Origin: Batkoa obscura
Lineage: Eukaryota > Entomophthoromycota > Entomophthoromycetes > Entomophthorales > Batkoaceae
Length of the DNA stretch: 64,000 bases
Assembly (NCBI GenBank): GCA_030770535.1
Contig: JASVEC010000010.1
Location: 1 to 64,000 of the forward strand
Direction: 5' to 3'
The notes beneath the pieces are model-generated. The model searched no databases, was not told where the DNA came from, and worked only from the letters and a program-made list of their open reading frames with translations. The position numbers and the translations under genes were made by a program. This document shows, piece by piece, positions 20,893 to 32,764 of the stretch; within the stretch, counting starts at the first letter, position 1, and the number at the start of each line of letters is the position of its first letter.

Positions 20893-22470
20893 ATGAAGAT
20901 GGATTATAGCCCATTATTTGATAGTTACAAAGCAAAAGGGATTCAAAGAGACAAACGACCGAAGCCATTGGATTTAAATTATAATGGATATCAGCCATTG
21001 TTTGATATAATTAAAAGTTCAGGAATTCGTATGAGAAGTGCAAGGCTAAATATAAATCTAAAATCAAGTAACAAACTAATAGGGATAAACGAAGTTATAA
21101 AAGAAAAAATACACAGTAGTAATATTTATAATAATGGGAAAAACAACACTATACCAAAGTCCTTTATATTTCTACAAACAATTGAGCTATTTATTAATGT
21201 AGGACTACGCTCAATATTAATATTTTATTTAAATTCAAAAGTTGGTACAAACCCAGAGCAGTCAAAACATATAACTCATCTGTTTGGGGCCCTAATTTAT
21301 TTATTTCCACTAATAATTGGGATAATATCTGATATGGTATTAAATGAATATTATTGTTCATTGATCTGTATAGTGATACTAAATATCGGTCTATTAATAT
21401 TATTCCTAACATCTTTTAATCCTTCACTCTACTTTTATTATATATTGTTAAGTCTATTTTTAATATCAATAGGATTAGGAGGATTAAAACCAAATTTAAA
21501 CTCATTGGCAATACTAAAAATGGAAAGTAACAATATACCAGAATATAACATAAAGAGATATTTTAATTATAACTTTATATTTAATACATTATCTATTACA
21601 TGCGCATCATTTATAGTACCATATTTAATATCATTTAGATGCAACAAGTCAAATCAATGTTATCCCATTCCATTTTCATTACTATTGTTACTATCTATAT
21701 TGATGTTTGCGATATTTTTATTTAAAAATGATGAGAGTATTAAAAAAATAATACCAAAAGAAAAAAACGTGTACAATAATAAATACATAAACAATTTGAT
21801 TAATACGTTTTTATTAATGAGTCCACTATCTTTTTTTTGGATGCTATATGACCAAGGTATGACAGTTTGGCAGTATCAATATGAGAATATGAATAAAGAA
21901 TGGCTAATTCCGACAATTAGTATTCCAACAGAAATAATAGGCTCAATAACAAACTTTTTATTGATTACGATATTAATATTAATAATTTTTTTAATCGATC
22001 CTCTACTTAACTCATATAAAATCCAATTCAATGGCATGCCACGTATGATAATAGCTTTCCTTTGCTTGATAACCGCTTATATCGGATCTAACGTTTTACA
22101 ATATAAAATTCAACAAAATCAAGTAGACAATTTGACTAATAAAGTATACCTAAACAATAGGATAATAAAATGTGATAACTGTTTACCAGGCTCATTGCAG
22201 ATATTTCAGTTATTTTTCCAAGCTTTAGCTGAAGCATTATTAGGAACTTCAACTCCACAATTTGCATACTCCGAAAGCCACAATAACCTGAGAAATATTA
22301 CACAAGGTATTTTATTCCTTACCAATTCTATAGGGAATTTCCTAGTCTATTTCATCGATGGATTCGTATTACTTAATACTTCAACTACAAACAGTATGTG
22401 GGCTTATATAGGGTTATCTATTATAGCTAATATTATATTTATATTTTTATACTTTTATAAAAAACAATAA
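20893..22470 (+). CDS. POT/PTR2-family transporter, divergent
   Basis: A single-exon frame of 525 codons with a hydrophilic N-terminus of about 90 residues and roughly 12 hydrophobic segments. POT-family landmarks are recognisable: a first-helix region IELFINVGLRSILIFYL, a GLGGLKPNLNSL loop (usual form GxGGIKP), FWMLYDQGMTVWQ (usual FWALFDQQ) and, near the end, FFQALAEALLGTSTPQFAYS then TQGILFLTNSIGNFLV. Canonical POTs are proton-coupled di/tripeptide carriers of the plasma membrane. Here the first-helix ExxER proton-coupling motif is degenerate (the E-R pair reads E-L and YYG reads NVG), so the substrate or coupling may differ. Repeated PLFD-containing units occur in the cytosolic N-terminus (about residues 7 and 35). 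Family assignment is firm, substrate is not. Confidence 0.85.
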   Translation: MKMDYSPLFDSYKAKGIQRDKRPKPLDLNYNGYQPLFDIIKSSGIRMRSARLNINLKSSNKLIGINEVIKEKIHSSNIYNNGKNNTIPKSFIFLQTIELFINVGLRSILIFYLNSKVGTNPEQSKHITHLFGALIYLFPLIIGIISDMVLNEYYCSLICIVILNIGLLILFLTSFNPSLYFYYILLSLFLISIGLGGLKPNLNSLAILKMESNNIPEYNIKRYFNYNFIFNTLSITCASFIVPYLISFRCNKSNQCYPIPFSLLLLLSILMFAIFLFKNDESIKKIIPKEKNVYNNKYINNLINTFLLMSPLSFFWMLYDQGMTVWQYQYENMNKEWLIPTISIPTEIIGSITNFLLITILILIIFLIDPLLNSYKIQFNGMPRMIIAFLCLITAYIGSNVLQYKIQQNQVDNLTNKVYLNNRIIKCDNCLPGSLQIFQLFFQALAEALLGTSTPQFAYSESHNNLRNITQGILFLTNSIGNFLVYFIDGFVLLNTSTTNSMWAYIGLSIIANIIFIFLYFYKKQ

Positions 22471-22533
22471 TAAACTAATCAATTAATTATTTTCTTATTT
22501 ATTTTTAATAATGACAATATATGATTTAATATT

Positions 22534-25500
22534 TCAAAGGTCTTGTATTGTTAAAATTTCCAATTCATTAAAACAGCATGACTCAGGTTGATTTAAACGC
22601 AAAGTTTCAATTTCTTTAAGTGGGCGGAAAAATACTTTTAAATTAACAACACCTAATTCGGTACCTACTTTTAAAAGCCATTCACGCCATGGCTTAGGGT
22701 TTGGTAAATTAACATTTAAGGCCTCTCGTAATGGCTTAGGAATATCACTTTTAATAGGAAGATCTTCATATCTTAGATCAGATCGAAGTAAAGATTGTAA
22801 GGAGACAGGAATAGTTGAATTGAATTCAATAGCAACATAGATAAAGCTAGTATTATCAGGAACTCGAAGACTATATGCACTTTCATTCACACTAATATCA
22901 TGTCGCATTAGAGGAGTATAGTTATTATTGATACCATTTATGGCTCCTTGAAATGATATTATTGTGAGATTTTGAATTATTCTTAAAGGATAATTTACTA
23001 TAAATCAAATGTTATTAAGTTACGTTTTTTAAAAATGAAGTTACCATTTATTTCATTTAGCTTTATGTCAATATTGTCAATCATAGCATCTTCATCATAC
23101 TTGATTCTTTTATTCGATTCATTAAATGACTCATCCGTATAGAGAATATAACTTTGTGATTCATTATAAGCTTGATAAAAATTTGAGTTGTCTGCTATTT
23201 CTTCAATGTTACCATACGATCCTTCGGATGATAAACTAGACGATCTAACCTCTTCTTCTTCTTCTTCTTCCGGTGGTTTAATTAAAAATGGCTCAAATCC
23301 TAAATCGATATCTAAGTAATAAATTTAATATGTACAATTTTTATCAAATTAAACTTACTTCCTATATTATTGTTTGGCCGATTTGATCTATTGTTACTAT
23401 GCTTATGTGTGCATGAATATTTTTTTGCAAAAGGAACCCTTTTTAAATTGAGACTAGCTTCTCTTTCTACTAATCTGTATGGGAAATATGGATAAACACT
23501 GATATATTTTGCTCGATCAACTGCAGGCTTAAATTTATTTTGTTCAGAAGGTGCATAAATAAATTCGTAAAAGAAAGTATCACTATCACTATGGTCTTTG
23601 GAATAATCTTAAATAAAGAAGTTAGGGTTTTAGAAATTTATAATAAAAAACAGTTATTACAGCACTGATACTTCTTTACAAATAATAGGCAGCACTTTCT
23701 GCTTATTGCTCCCATTACATACAGATTCTTATTTTGTGTTTTAAATACTTCGTTAGGTTCAAAGCCATAATTTATACTTGAAGGTATCTAAAACGTATTA
23801 CTTTAAAATCTATATCTAATTTTAAAACTTAGATTTACAGCATCTTTAAAAATAAATTTTGATCCAGTAATATAAGCATCCTCTCTAATATATAAATTAA
23901 TATGAATTAATATTATTATTTTTGATGTACCCTTTTCGTGTTATACAGCTAATAGATATTATAACATCCATGTTTAACTCTTGATCATAAACTAATACAT
24001 TATCACCTAAGAAAGCCTAATTGATATTGAATAGAATAAAAATATGCATATATTACCTAAGCTATATATTACACCATCATAGTAATAAGTTAACAAACCA
24101 GAGCTCTAAGATAATATAAATAATACCAATGAATCATTATACTTTTTACCTTATATTGCTTCACATTTATTTCTTTATTCAATCCCAATTTCAAGAGTTC
24201 ACTACTTAAGAAATCATAAACGAACTAAAAATTAAAAAACAATGTTTATATTATATATTTTATATACCTCTAATACAATAGACTTCTTGACTAAAGGATG
24301 GTTTTGATCATAGTATTCTTGTACATTCTTTGTTAGTAGCTTTATATTCTTATCCAAATCACTTATGCTTTTGATAGCGTTTATTCTATTCTACAACTAT
24401 TAATCTTAATAAAAAGTTTACATTAATTAAACTACTTTAATCATGATGATATTGATAGGACTAGTAATTATTTCATAATAATCCGGATAGTCTTCGATTG
24501 GAGGTAAATTCGCAAAATAAGATACTAATGGTTTATTATCACTAATTTATAATATTATTAGTAGTATTTTTTAGCGTAAAATTATATTCAACCTTTTATC
24601 CGTGTATTCTAAAATTTGATTGAACAATTCATTCAATATTAAACTGCACTGCTTACTAATTTCAATCGGGGCCATTTCCCCTTCGTTTTTTTTTAATCTT
24701 TTTAATATATTTTCTTTCATATAGATTTTATGTGCTTCCAATATTTCTAAGATTTCTTTCATTTCTTGATCGCTTAGTTTTAAATTCATCGATCTTTTTC
24801 GTTTGGGTGTTTCTTTTTTAACGTTGATTTCAACAGTATTATCCATATTTTTTTCTTCAACTTCTGTCATAAAATCCATATTAATATTTCCTATACCATC
24901 GTTAATTTCATTCGATGGAAGCCCATCTTTATAATAGGCTTTACCATGTTTAAAAAAATATCTAGATACAGAGCCCTCTTCGAATTTCAACTGATCCAAT
25001 GGTATATAATTATCCTTCAAAAATAAGTAAACATATTCTTATATAATGGGGTAATTTTACTTTTAAAATACTTTTTCTCCAATTTTCAAAATCATGGTAT
25101 CTATCAAAGCTGATACTTGAGGCATGTAATTGATTAGAAGTTTCAATATCTAAATTTGAAACTTTAAGGAGATGGTAACAAACCTTTGGATTCCCTAAAT
25201 TTATTATTATTTTTCGAATCATTTTAATAGCACATTATCTATCTAATACATACCACCTAATGCCCCCCATTCCAAAGCATTGAGATTGAACATAGGGTCT
25301 ACAGTATCAGGACTATAAGACTCTCCTAATAAGAATAATAATCCACGAATCCTTCCGAAAAAGCTAGCAGATTGTAAGGGGGTGAAATAAACTTGACAAT
25401 TGTTAAATGTAAGTTTAATTGGTGTATCCATATTATTCTTTTTATAATTTTTTCCATCCTTTATTGTAATGTCATGATGCACAAATAGTTTACTTAGTAT

Positions 25501-26529
25501 TTCTCCATCTATTAAAATAATTTATTATGAAAAACAATTTTATTAAGAACATCAAATTACCAATTATTGCTCCAGTTCTTATATATTTTTTTACTATATT
25601 CCATTTAGCATCAAAAATTTGTTGTAAAGTACAATGCATGTCAGCATAAGTTACTTCCTTTTCACCAGAAGGTATTATTCTCTTTTCGCCATCGACCATA
25701 TTGTCTAAGTAATCGTATTTTAAATTATTTTTAACCTTTAGTTATATCATGATCTTTACCCTCTTCTTGATTTGGAGATGATTCTCTTTCAATTTTATTA
25801 ATTTCTTTCTCCAATTCCATCATTGCCTCAAGAGCGGGATCTTTTTTAACGTAATATTCTTTTTTATATCCCTTTGCTTTTATCTTTTAATATTTATCTT
25901 AATAAATTCAAAAAAATACCATTCAAATCAATATCCTTCATAAAAGGATTGTACTTTAAATACTGTGATACTCTACGCATACCTTTCTAAAAAACACTTT
26001 TACATCATAGCCCAATTTCTATTGATTTAAATTACCATTATATTATCAGCATCTTCATAAATTTCAGAATCTGGCATATTGTACTGTTTCGCATTGTCAG
26101 TTAACAATAACCAATCTTTAAAAAAAGCATCCCAATCTTTATATTCTTCTTTTTGAACTTTTTTCTAAAATTAAGTAATAAATAAATCATAAATTTGATT
26201 AGTTACTATATTACTTGAATAAATTTAATCGAAATTGGTCTTTTGATCTCTTTATAATAATCTGGATAGTCTTCTTTCGATGGTAGTTCTATAAACATCT
26301 CGCTTATATTCCTTTTACTTTAAAAAATATTTAGTATATGGATTAAATTATTTGATTTTATTACTCAACATCTTTTAAGTTATTAATCCATTTAATAGTA
26401 TGTTTAAATGCAGTCTGCAAATCCCAATTTTCCGCTTCCGGGTCCTATCTTATTTAGTAAAGATTTAGGTATACTATCTCATCAATTTACTCTTTTGATC
26501 TTTCTTCCATTTAACGCTAATTTCTTCAT
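22534..26529 (-). CDS. RSC/polybromo-like chromatin-remodelling subunit (two bromodomains, BAH-like)
   Basis: About 20 short exons on the minus strand, start ATG at 26529 (MKKLALNGRKIKR), stop at 22534. Order of parts: bromodomain 1 (NISEMFIELPSKEDYPDYYK, then DWLLLTDNAKQYN and DSEIYEDADNI) encoded between about 26440 and 26040; a middle region with NCQVYFTPL and MFNLNALEWGALGG that I do not recognise; bromodomain 2 (SYFANLPPIEDYPDYYE, then LTKNVQEYYDQNHPLVKKS) at about 24540-24270; a BAH-like segment (GDNVLVYD, later FEPNEVFKT and RKCCLLFVKKY) at about 24100-23680; and a Glu-rich linker before a conserved C-terminus (MRHDISVNESAYSLRVP). The combination points to the Rsc1/Rsc2/Rsc4/polybromo group, which read acetyl-lysine on nucleosomes for RSC/PBAF remodellers. 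Which paralogue it equals is unsettled. It is divergent from OGG1 with only 216 bp between start codons. Confidence 0.78.
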
Positions 26530-26745
26530 AATTATAAATGTAACAAGTAAAAAGTTGTATTGTTCAAATATTCAGACTGTCATACTTATTTTTGATTAGT
26601 GAGTTTATTTGAATATTATTTGATGCTAATTTAATTTAAGTAATTTATTATGGATAGAATCAAATGAACTAAACATGCTGATAGTATTTTTTTACTATTG
26701 AAATAATAATAATAATAACTTGCAAATATACCAATATAATAAGCT
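26530..26745. promoter_or_regulatory. Short bidirectional promoter region, RSC-like gene / OGG1
   Basis: Only 216 bp separate the divergent start codons at 26529 (minus) and 26746 (plus), so both promoters must lie here or overlap 5' exons. It contains an AATAATAATAATAA tract near 26703. No specific factor site is claimed. Confidence 0.5.
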
Positions 26746-27935
26746 ATGATTAAAAACAAGATATTAGTACCTTTTAGTGAGCTTTGCTTGAGTACGGTTT
26801 TGAAAAATGGGCAGAGTTTCACTTGGGAAAAGACTGGGGATAAAGAATGGTAACTATTGCCTAAAACCAATAAAACTATTTTAAAAAACAATAGGACTTC
26901 GGTACTAAACGGGTTACTTTTAAGCTTGACTCAATTAGGTAGATATGTTGATATTAATTTGCTATTTGTTATTTACAATTATAGATGATGGAATAGAATA
27001 TAGAATACATTCAAATTTAAAACAGTTAAATGAAGAAAACGTTAAAAAAACAATAGTTGATTATTTTCAATTAGAAAAAATAGATCTCTCGCTTTTGTAC
27101 AAATCCTGGTCTAATAAAGATACTAACTTTGCTAAAAAAGGATTGAGATTTCCTGGTGTTAGAGTTTTACGACAAGATCCCGTTGAAAATTTATTTAGTT
27201 TTATATGTTCCTCTAATAATAACATAACTAGGATAACAAAAATGGTATTCGTTTCCTTGCACTAACTCAACTTTATTTAATTTTTATAGGTCCAGAATTT
27301 ATGTGAACATTATGGGGAATTAGTTGGAGAATATCAGGATAAAAAATATTATAACTTTCCTAAAATTGAATGTTTAACTGAAGATCAAGTAGAAGCTAAA
27401 TTGAGGGCTTTAGGTTTTGGATATAGAGCAAAGTATATAAATAAATCTGCAAAAAAGTTAGCGAAGTTAGGTGGTGAAGAGTGGCTACTTAACTTAAGAG
27501 AAGTCCCATATGAAAAATGTAAACACGAGCTTTTGATGTTAGAAGGAGTAAAATAATTGTAATCTTTTATAAAAATTTAAGTTTAAATATATAAGGTTGG
27601 GCCCAAGGTTGCAGATTGTGTGGTAAATTTAAAATATTTATTATTCTTTTATTCAAACTGTTTAGTGCTTGATGTCATTAGATAAGCATGATGCCATACC
27701 AGTAGACACACATGTTTTTCAAATTGCAAAAAGAGATTATGGATTTAAAGGGGGCAGAAACAAAACTTTAAGTAGAAAAGAATATGATTCAATTAACCAA
27801 CATTTTAGAGACATCTTTGGAGAATACGCTGGCTGGGCCCATTCGGTACAGTTATCATTTTTTAGTTTTTAATTTCTAACTATGATTTAGATTTTATTTA
27901 CCGCTGACTTAAAAATGTATGAAGAAGTTAATTAG
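26746..27935 (+). CDS. OGG1: 8-oxoguanine DNA glycosylase/AP lyase
   Basis: Base-excision repair enzyme that removes 8-oxoguanine and nicks the abasic site. Seven exons: 26746-26849, 26895-26938, 26985-27244, 27290-27547, 27596-27622, 27666-27845, 27891-27935; 305 codons plus stop. The N-terminal OGG domain has ELCLSTVLKNGQSFTW. The middle shows RVLRQDPVENLFSFICSSNN with the damage-pocket region. The helix-hairpin-helix reads LEGVGPKVADCVCLMSLDK, containing the catalytic Lys (Lys249 in human), and the following PVDTHVFQIAKRDYGF holds the catalytic Asp (Asp268 in human). The gene ends with LFTADL, usual for the family. Exon 5 is only 27 nt and sits across the catalytic hairpin. Confidence 0.95.
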
Positions 27936-29219
27936 GGCCATTGCGATAATATCACAGTATAGAAGTTTATTCGGGACTGCTTTTGTTTATACATGTTAAC
28001 AGTATTATAAATTAAACAATAGTAGAATAAAAATTACAATACGTCCTATACATGTTTATATCTGTTATTTTTATTTTTTATTTTTTTCTACGTTTAAGGC
28101 TTTATAATCGTATTTAACAATACTTATTGAACATGATAAATATAAAAATGCTTTATTAAGTAAGGCTAGTGGAGTAAGAGTAGTGATATAAATTGGTAAT
28201 TTGTCGAAAAGTACCAATTGTAGAGTTGGGAATTTCCACCACTCTTATTACTAAGTAACTTAATTTAATTCAATCATTAGTGCATTACTTTCATAGTATG
28301 TAGATGACATTTGGACTTTAAAAACATTAGACTTTTTCCTGGAATGTTTTATCACCTGCGTACATTTTTATACGATTAAATCCATCCTAATATTTTGGAC
28401 GATTATTCACATATAATTTTTTAATTTATGTACCCTGTTATATAGCTTATTACTACTGAGGGCAGATTGATATTCGCGAAGTTATTTCGATTTATTGTAT
28501 TTTTATTTGTATTATGATTACAATTCAAAAAATTGCTTATCCACATTGATACAGTTCGCTCCCTCACTATAATTCAATAAAGGTTAAAGATAAAAGAGTA
28601 CGCCTAGTAAAATCATAATATATTATATTTTAGATTAACAACCCTAGATATTTGTATTTTTATATATAGCATCCGAATTATGATAAGAGAGCTTAATTTT
28701 ATTTAAACTCGTAGTTCTTTAGTTAAACTATTTAAAAGTTGTATCAATAATTACTGTTTTATCTATTGAGTGAAGTTACAACAATTCTTTTTTAGTTTAA
28801 ATTAATTTAATAAAATTCATTCTAAATCCGATGTTTATGTGGTGTTAGCTATATAGCTTATTTGATATAATTTGTAATCTATAGATTTCTTTTTGAATAG
28901 AGAGTTTATTTATGTATCAATATAGCAATACTATTATTTTTTTTCTTATTAAAATCCTATATTTTGTTCAAACAATATATTTCTATTTTACATCAAAATG
29001 GCTTAAATGTAAGTTAACTTCATGATACAACTGTCAAACTATTATGACTTAGCTAAGTATTCATTTAAAAATAAAATTTCATAAAATTTGGGCTTTAAAA
29101 AACTAAACAAGCAAATAACTAGCTCTAAAAATTACCACAAATCAAGTTGCAATAGAACTTCAATAACCGTATTAACAAATATCTTAAACCCAATATTTAT
29201 TAATTTTTCAAACACCATT
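27936..29219. other. 1.3 kb intergenic region with a small inverted repeat
   Basis: No gene recognised. A foldback lies at about 28166-28260: an inner perfect AATTGGTA / TACCAATT pair with a 13-base loop, and outer imperfect arms (GAGTAAGAGTAGTG against CCACCACTCTTATTAC). The remainder is plain AT-rich DNA. Confidence 0.45.
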
Positions 29220-29314
29220 TCGGGGATGTATTTTTTGTTTAATTTTACTAATAATTATTCTATTCAAATAGCGTTAAAATGAAAAAAGTGATGAAATTAA
29301 AAAAACACCCTTAT
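29220..29314 (+). mobile_element. MITE copy 8
   Basis: Left end CGGGGATGTATTTTTTG, core TATTCAAATAGCGTTAAAAT, right end ACACCCTTAT. Slightly shortened. An open frame at 29088-29282 runs into it and is not a gene. Confidence 0.8.
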
Positions 29315-29683
29315 TTGGTAAGCCAAATTAATTTGACTAGTATTAATTTATAAATTAAACTATTTTATCAAAAGTATAAGCAATGATATTTTAATGAAAC
29401 AATGTACATAAACACTATATTGGCTTTAACTGTTTGTTTTTATATTTATTATTGCTATCTTTCAATCATCTATATAATACACTAAATTTTATGGCTTATG
29501 ATCAACAAAAAACTTTTAGAGCTAAAATTGTTTATTTTTCCCCATAAACACTTCATGCCATAAATAAATTGATATGAACAGGACTAGAATCCAATATAAC
29601 AAAATGTGCCACAAAAAAATAAATTAAACCTCTATAAAAAAGTATATAATCAAATTAAATAGACTTGAACTTTATATAAAAAA
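29315..29683. other. Intergenic spacer, probable promoter of the next gene
   Basis: AT-rich spacer ahead of a small secreted-protein gene. TATAAAAAA-like runs occur at 29633-29640 and 29674-29682, close to the start codon. Nothing else seen. Confidence 0.45.
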
Positions 29684-30049
29684 ATGCTTTTATTTTTTAT
29701 TTTGTTAAACGTAGTATTCAATTTGATCCACTCTAAGGAGCACCCTTTTATGAATAAGAATGATCATGAGGTAATTAAAGAAAGCTTTACCTTATTAAAC
29801 AAGGCCCCAGTTCATATCAATATTGAGCCTAAAGGCAAGGAAAGTGATAATGATAGTTTGATTGATTTTGACTTGAATGTGCATATGAGATCAAAATTAT
29901 ACAATCGATTGAAAAAGTCATTTAAGTTAAACAAATATAAGAATAAGAAGATGAAGGAAACCCCGATAAAAGGAAAACATCGCTATTTTAATTCTTTTAA
30001 TAAGTTATTATTTGCCATTGACGATATATTAGATGATGAAGCGAAATAG
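29684..30049 (+). CDS. Small secreted basic protein
   Basis: A single-exon frame of 121 codons. An N-terminal hydrophobic signal (MLLFFILLNVVFNLIHS) is followed by a mixed-charge region (EPKGKESDNDSLIDFDLN), a strongly basic central part (KKSFKLNKYKNKKMK) and an acidic end (DDILDDEAK). It has no cysteine and no GPI or membrane anchor. The small size, signal and accessory location resemble secreted effector-like or lineage-specific proteins, but I recognise no family and cannot propose an activity. It could be spurious, but the signal peptide and higher coding-like composition compared with the flanks support it. Confidence 0.5.
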   Translation: MLLFFILLNVVFNLIHSKEHPFMNKNDHEVIKESFTLLNKAPVHINIEPKGKESDNDSLIDFDLNVHMRSKLYNRLKKSFKLNKYKNKKMKETPIKGKHRYFNSFNKLLFAIDDILDDEAK

Positions 30050-31684
30050 GGAAGCTATGATTACTATTTAAATTAAAGGAATTATTAAAATATTTCATTT
30101 CAACCTATTACACATTCAAGATAATATTCTAAAACATATATCTTATAGCTTTAAATAGCACACATAAAACATTAGTTAAATCTTACCATTATCTATTTTT
30201 CATATTTAAATTTTATTTTATTTTTAGTTAAACTATCAGACATTATAAAATTATTTTATTTAATATAGTAATTCCTCAAACAAGCTAAAGTTTAGTTCAT
30301 AGAAACGATTATTGGCATTTTAAACATTTACGATTGATTTATTTTAAACCATTATTTGGAATATTATATATTATATTGGTCATTGAAGGGTATACTATTT
30401 TTTTTGAAAACTCTAATATTGGGAATTTTGCTAATGTTGATAGAATTTGAAATATAGATTATGATTGCTATTTTTTATTTGACGCTACCAGCCTTTAAGG
30501 GTCAGTGTAGGTATGATCGAGGATATTAACAATGTTAAATAATATAAAGGCAATAAGAAAGATGCTATAGTCGTGACAAGTTGAAAATATTATAATTTGT
30601 GCAAGAAAAAAATTAAGGCTGTTATTGCATTAACTTTTGGGTTAAAACTTTGACTTACAAAATATCAAAGCTATAAAAGACTATTTGAGCTTAATATTTT
30701 TTCTTGTAACATTTTTAGTGTAATATAAGTTTTATCAATCATAATATATATGATAGCCCTCCATACTCAGCTTTATTTTTATTACATTGTATTAATCTTA
30801 TATAGTAGTCTTAATGAAACAACCCAATACTTTTTGACCTACCTGGTACCTGAATTTTATCAAAGTTTAATTGTTATTATTTAGTTATTATTTAGTTATT
30901 ATTTTTTTATAATAATCTTTTAGTTGTTATATAAAATACTAAAGTTTTATGCTATATGTATAATAGAAGAGTATTAGGATTTACTGAGTTATCTAACATA
31001 CATCAAATGTTACTATAAGTTTAAGAGAAATTAACTAAATCACCTTAACTTTCATACGTGCGGCTAAAATATTTATTATTAGATTCAGGTCTATAAATAA
31101 TTTTTTTGAAATGATCAAATATTTTAATCATTATTTTAATTTAGTGGGTTCTTTACAAAAATATATGCCCAAAATTAATTCTATTTTTATCTTATTTACT
31201 AGCAAAACTAATCATGGCTATTTGACCAATAATGTATTTAGTATTTCACAAGTCAAGAATTTTACGTTACTATCCGAGTTAAATGAACTATGATTAGTTA
31301 TGCACTAATTTCTTAGAATATTAATAAGTGATAGAATTTGGGTATCGCTTATTCTGTTAAAACAAGGCATGACAACATACATCCACTACATTGATTTCTA
31401 TATCATAATATACAATGGTTGCACTTATTGACAGCTTTGTAGTATGCCTTGAATGTTATAATAGTCCTAGTTTAACGAATGTAAACTGAAAAAATTCTTA
31501 ATGATTTCTGCCAAGATTTATAAAGCCCAATTCCCCCTCGTAGCCTATCAAAATTTATATAAAATTTTAACTTTATAAATAGATTAAATGGAATTGTCAT
31601 AGCCTACTAAGCATAATAATATTCTGATGTAAAAGTATATAATGAACTGAAATTTATCATTCAACTTAAGTTTATATCAGAAAA
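30050..31684. other. 1.6 kb intergenic region
   Basis: No supported gene. A 60-codon frame at 31111-31293 has no family resemblance and AT-rich composition like the flanks. A tandem TTAGTTATTAT tract lies at about 30880-30902. The last 100 bp must hold the promoter of the cysteine-repeat gene. Confidence 0.45.
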
Positions 31685-32209
31685 ATGAAATATCAATCAA
31701 TTTTAGCCTTTTTGATTGCATCTATCGCTTCAGCAGCTGTATCAAGCAACCATTGTGATTCAGTAGATCCTTCCATTAAAGATCTTTGTAAAAAAGTACT
31801 TGAAGCAAGCACTGAAATCCAAAAAGAAGTAACCACTTGTGAATCAAAGTGTAGTGATGACAACTGTAAAACAAAATGTGTTACTGACGCCTTACCACCA
31901 GCTCTTGCTTCCGAACAAACTCAAGGAAAGATTAAATGCATTTCTGATTGTAAAGATGATACTGCTTGCTTATCTAAATGCATCGATGGAAAAGTTTCAA
32001 AAGAGGATCTCGATAAAACTGTAAAATGCACCAAAGATTGTAAAGATGATGTCTCTTGTAGTCTCAAATGCTACCAAGATGTTTTGAAATCTGTCAGTAC
32101 CAATACTAATAGTAACACTGCCAAGTCAACTTCACAAACCTCTTCTGCATTTTTCTCATCTAATTCTCCTTTAGTTGCAATTGCAGCAGCATCATTACTC
32201 CTCGTTTAA
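31685..32209 (+). CDS. Cysteine-repeat GPI-anchored-type surface protein, member 1
   Basis: A single-exon frame of 174 codons. Signal peptide MKYQSILAFLIASIASA; then a CDS-x8-C lead pair; then three repeats of a four-cysteine unit C-x3-C-x4/5-C-x3-C (CESKCSDDNCKTKC, CISDCKDDTACLSKC, CTKDCKDDVSCSLKC) spaced about 30-45 residues apart; then a Ser/Thr-rich stretch and a hydrophobic C-terminus (SPLVAIAAASLLLV) typical of a GPI-attachment signal. Two further paralogues lie at 34497-35105 and 58096-58626. The pattern does not match the 8-Cys CFEM domain. Probably a disulfide-rich cell-surface protein of unknown function; the repeats are rich in Lys/Asp. A MITE begins about 80 bp after the stop. Confidence 0.8.
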   Translation: MKYQSILAFLIASIASAAVSSNHCDSVDPSIKDLCKKVLEASTEIQKEVTTCESKCSDDNCKTKCVTDALPPALASEQTQGKIKCISDCKDDTACLSKCIDGKVSKEDLDKTVKCTKDCKDDVSCSLKCYQDVLKSVSTNTNSNTAKSTSQTSSAFFSSNSPLVAIAAASLLLV

Positions 32210-32291
32210 GTTTATTTTCTAGATTGCTTTAAGTTGGTATTAATGTAATATAATAAATAAGGTTCTGTTTATTAGAAAATTGTTTTTATTA

Positions 32292-32394
32292 TATGGAGAT
32301 GTATTTTTTTGTTTAGGAATTTACTAACAATCTTTCCATTCAAATAGCATTTAAAAGATGGAAAAAGTAATGAAACCAAAAAAACACCTCCATA
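32292..32394 (+). mobile_element. MITE copy 9
   Basis: Left end ATATGGAGATGTATTTTTTTG, core TTCCATTCAAATAGCATTT, right end ACACCTCCATAT. First copy of a dense cluster downstream of cysteine-repeat member 1. Confidence 0.85.
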
Positions 32395-32501
32395 TTTTTC
32401 ATTAATAAGTTCGAACAGCTAATATTCAACATCTTAATATGATAAAAGTTTTGTTCAAGAAAGTTAATAATAAAACAACAATTGGTATCATTGGTATAAG
32501 G

Positions 32502-32604
32502 TTATGGAGATGTATTTCTTTGTTCAAGAATCATACTAACAATCTTTCTACTCGAGTAATGCTTAAAAAATGGAAAAGTAATGAAACCGAAACACCCCCT
32601 TATG
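32502..32604 (+). mobile_element. MITE copy 10
   Basis: Left end TTATGGAGATGTATTTCTTTG, core CTACTCGAGTAATGCTT, right end ACACCCCCTTAT. Confidence 0.82.
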
Positions 32605-32666
32605 GTTTTTGGCTTTCAAAGGAATTCTAAGAGCATTCGCAGTAAAATTGCAGTAATAATGATAAA

Positions 32667-32764
32667 CTAGGGATGTATTTTTTTGTTTAAGAATTTTACT
32701 ACAATCTTTCCACTCAAATAGCGCCTGAAAATGGAAAAGTAATGAAATCAAAAAAATAGCCCAA
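32667..32764 (+). mobile_element. MITE copy 11
   Basis: Left end TAGGGATGTATTTTTTTG, core TTCCACTCAAATAGCGCC, degenerate right end ATAGCCCAA. Confidence 0.82.

Noticed and set aside
26631-26891. An 86-codon minus-strand frame
   Set aside because: It overlaps the OGG1 first exons antisense and the promoter region, with no family resemblance.
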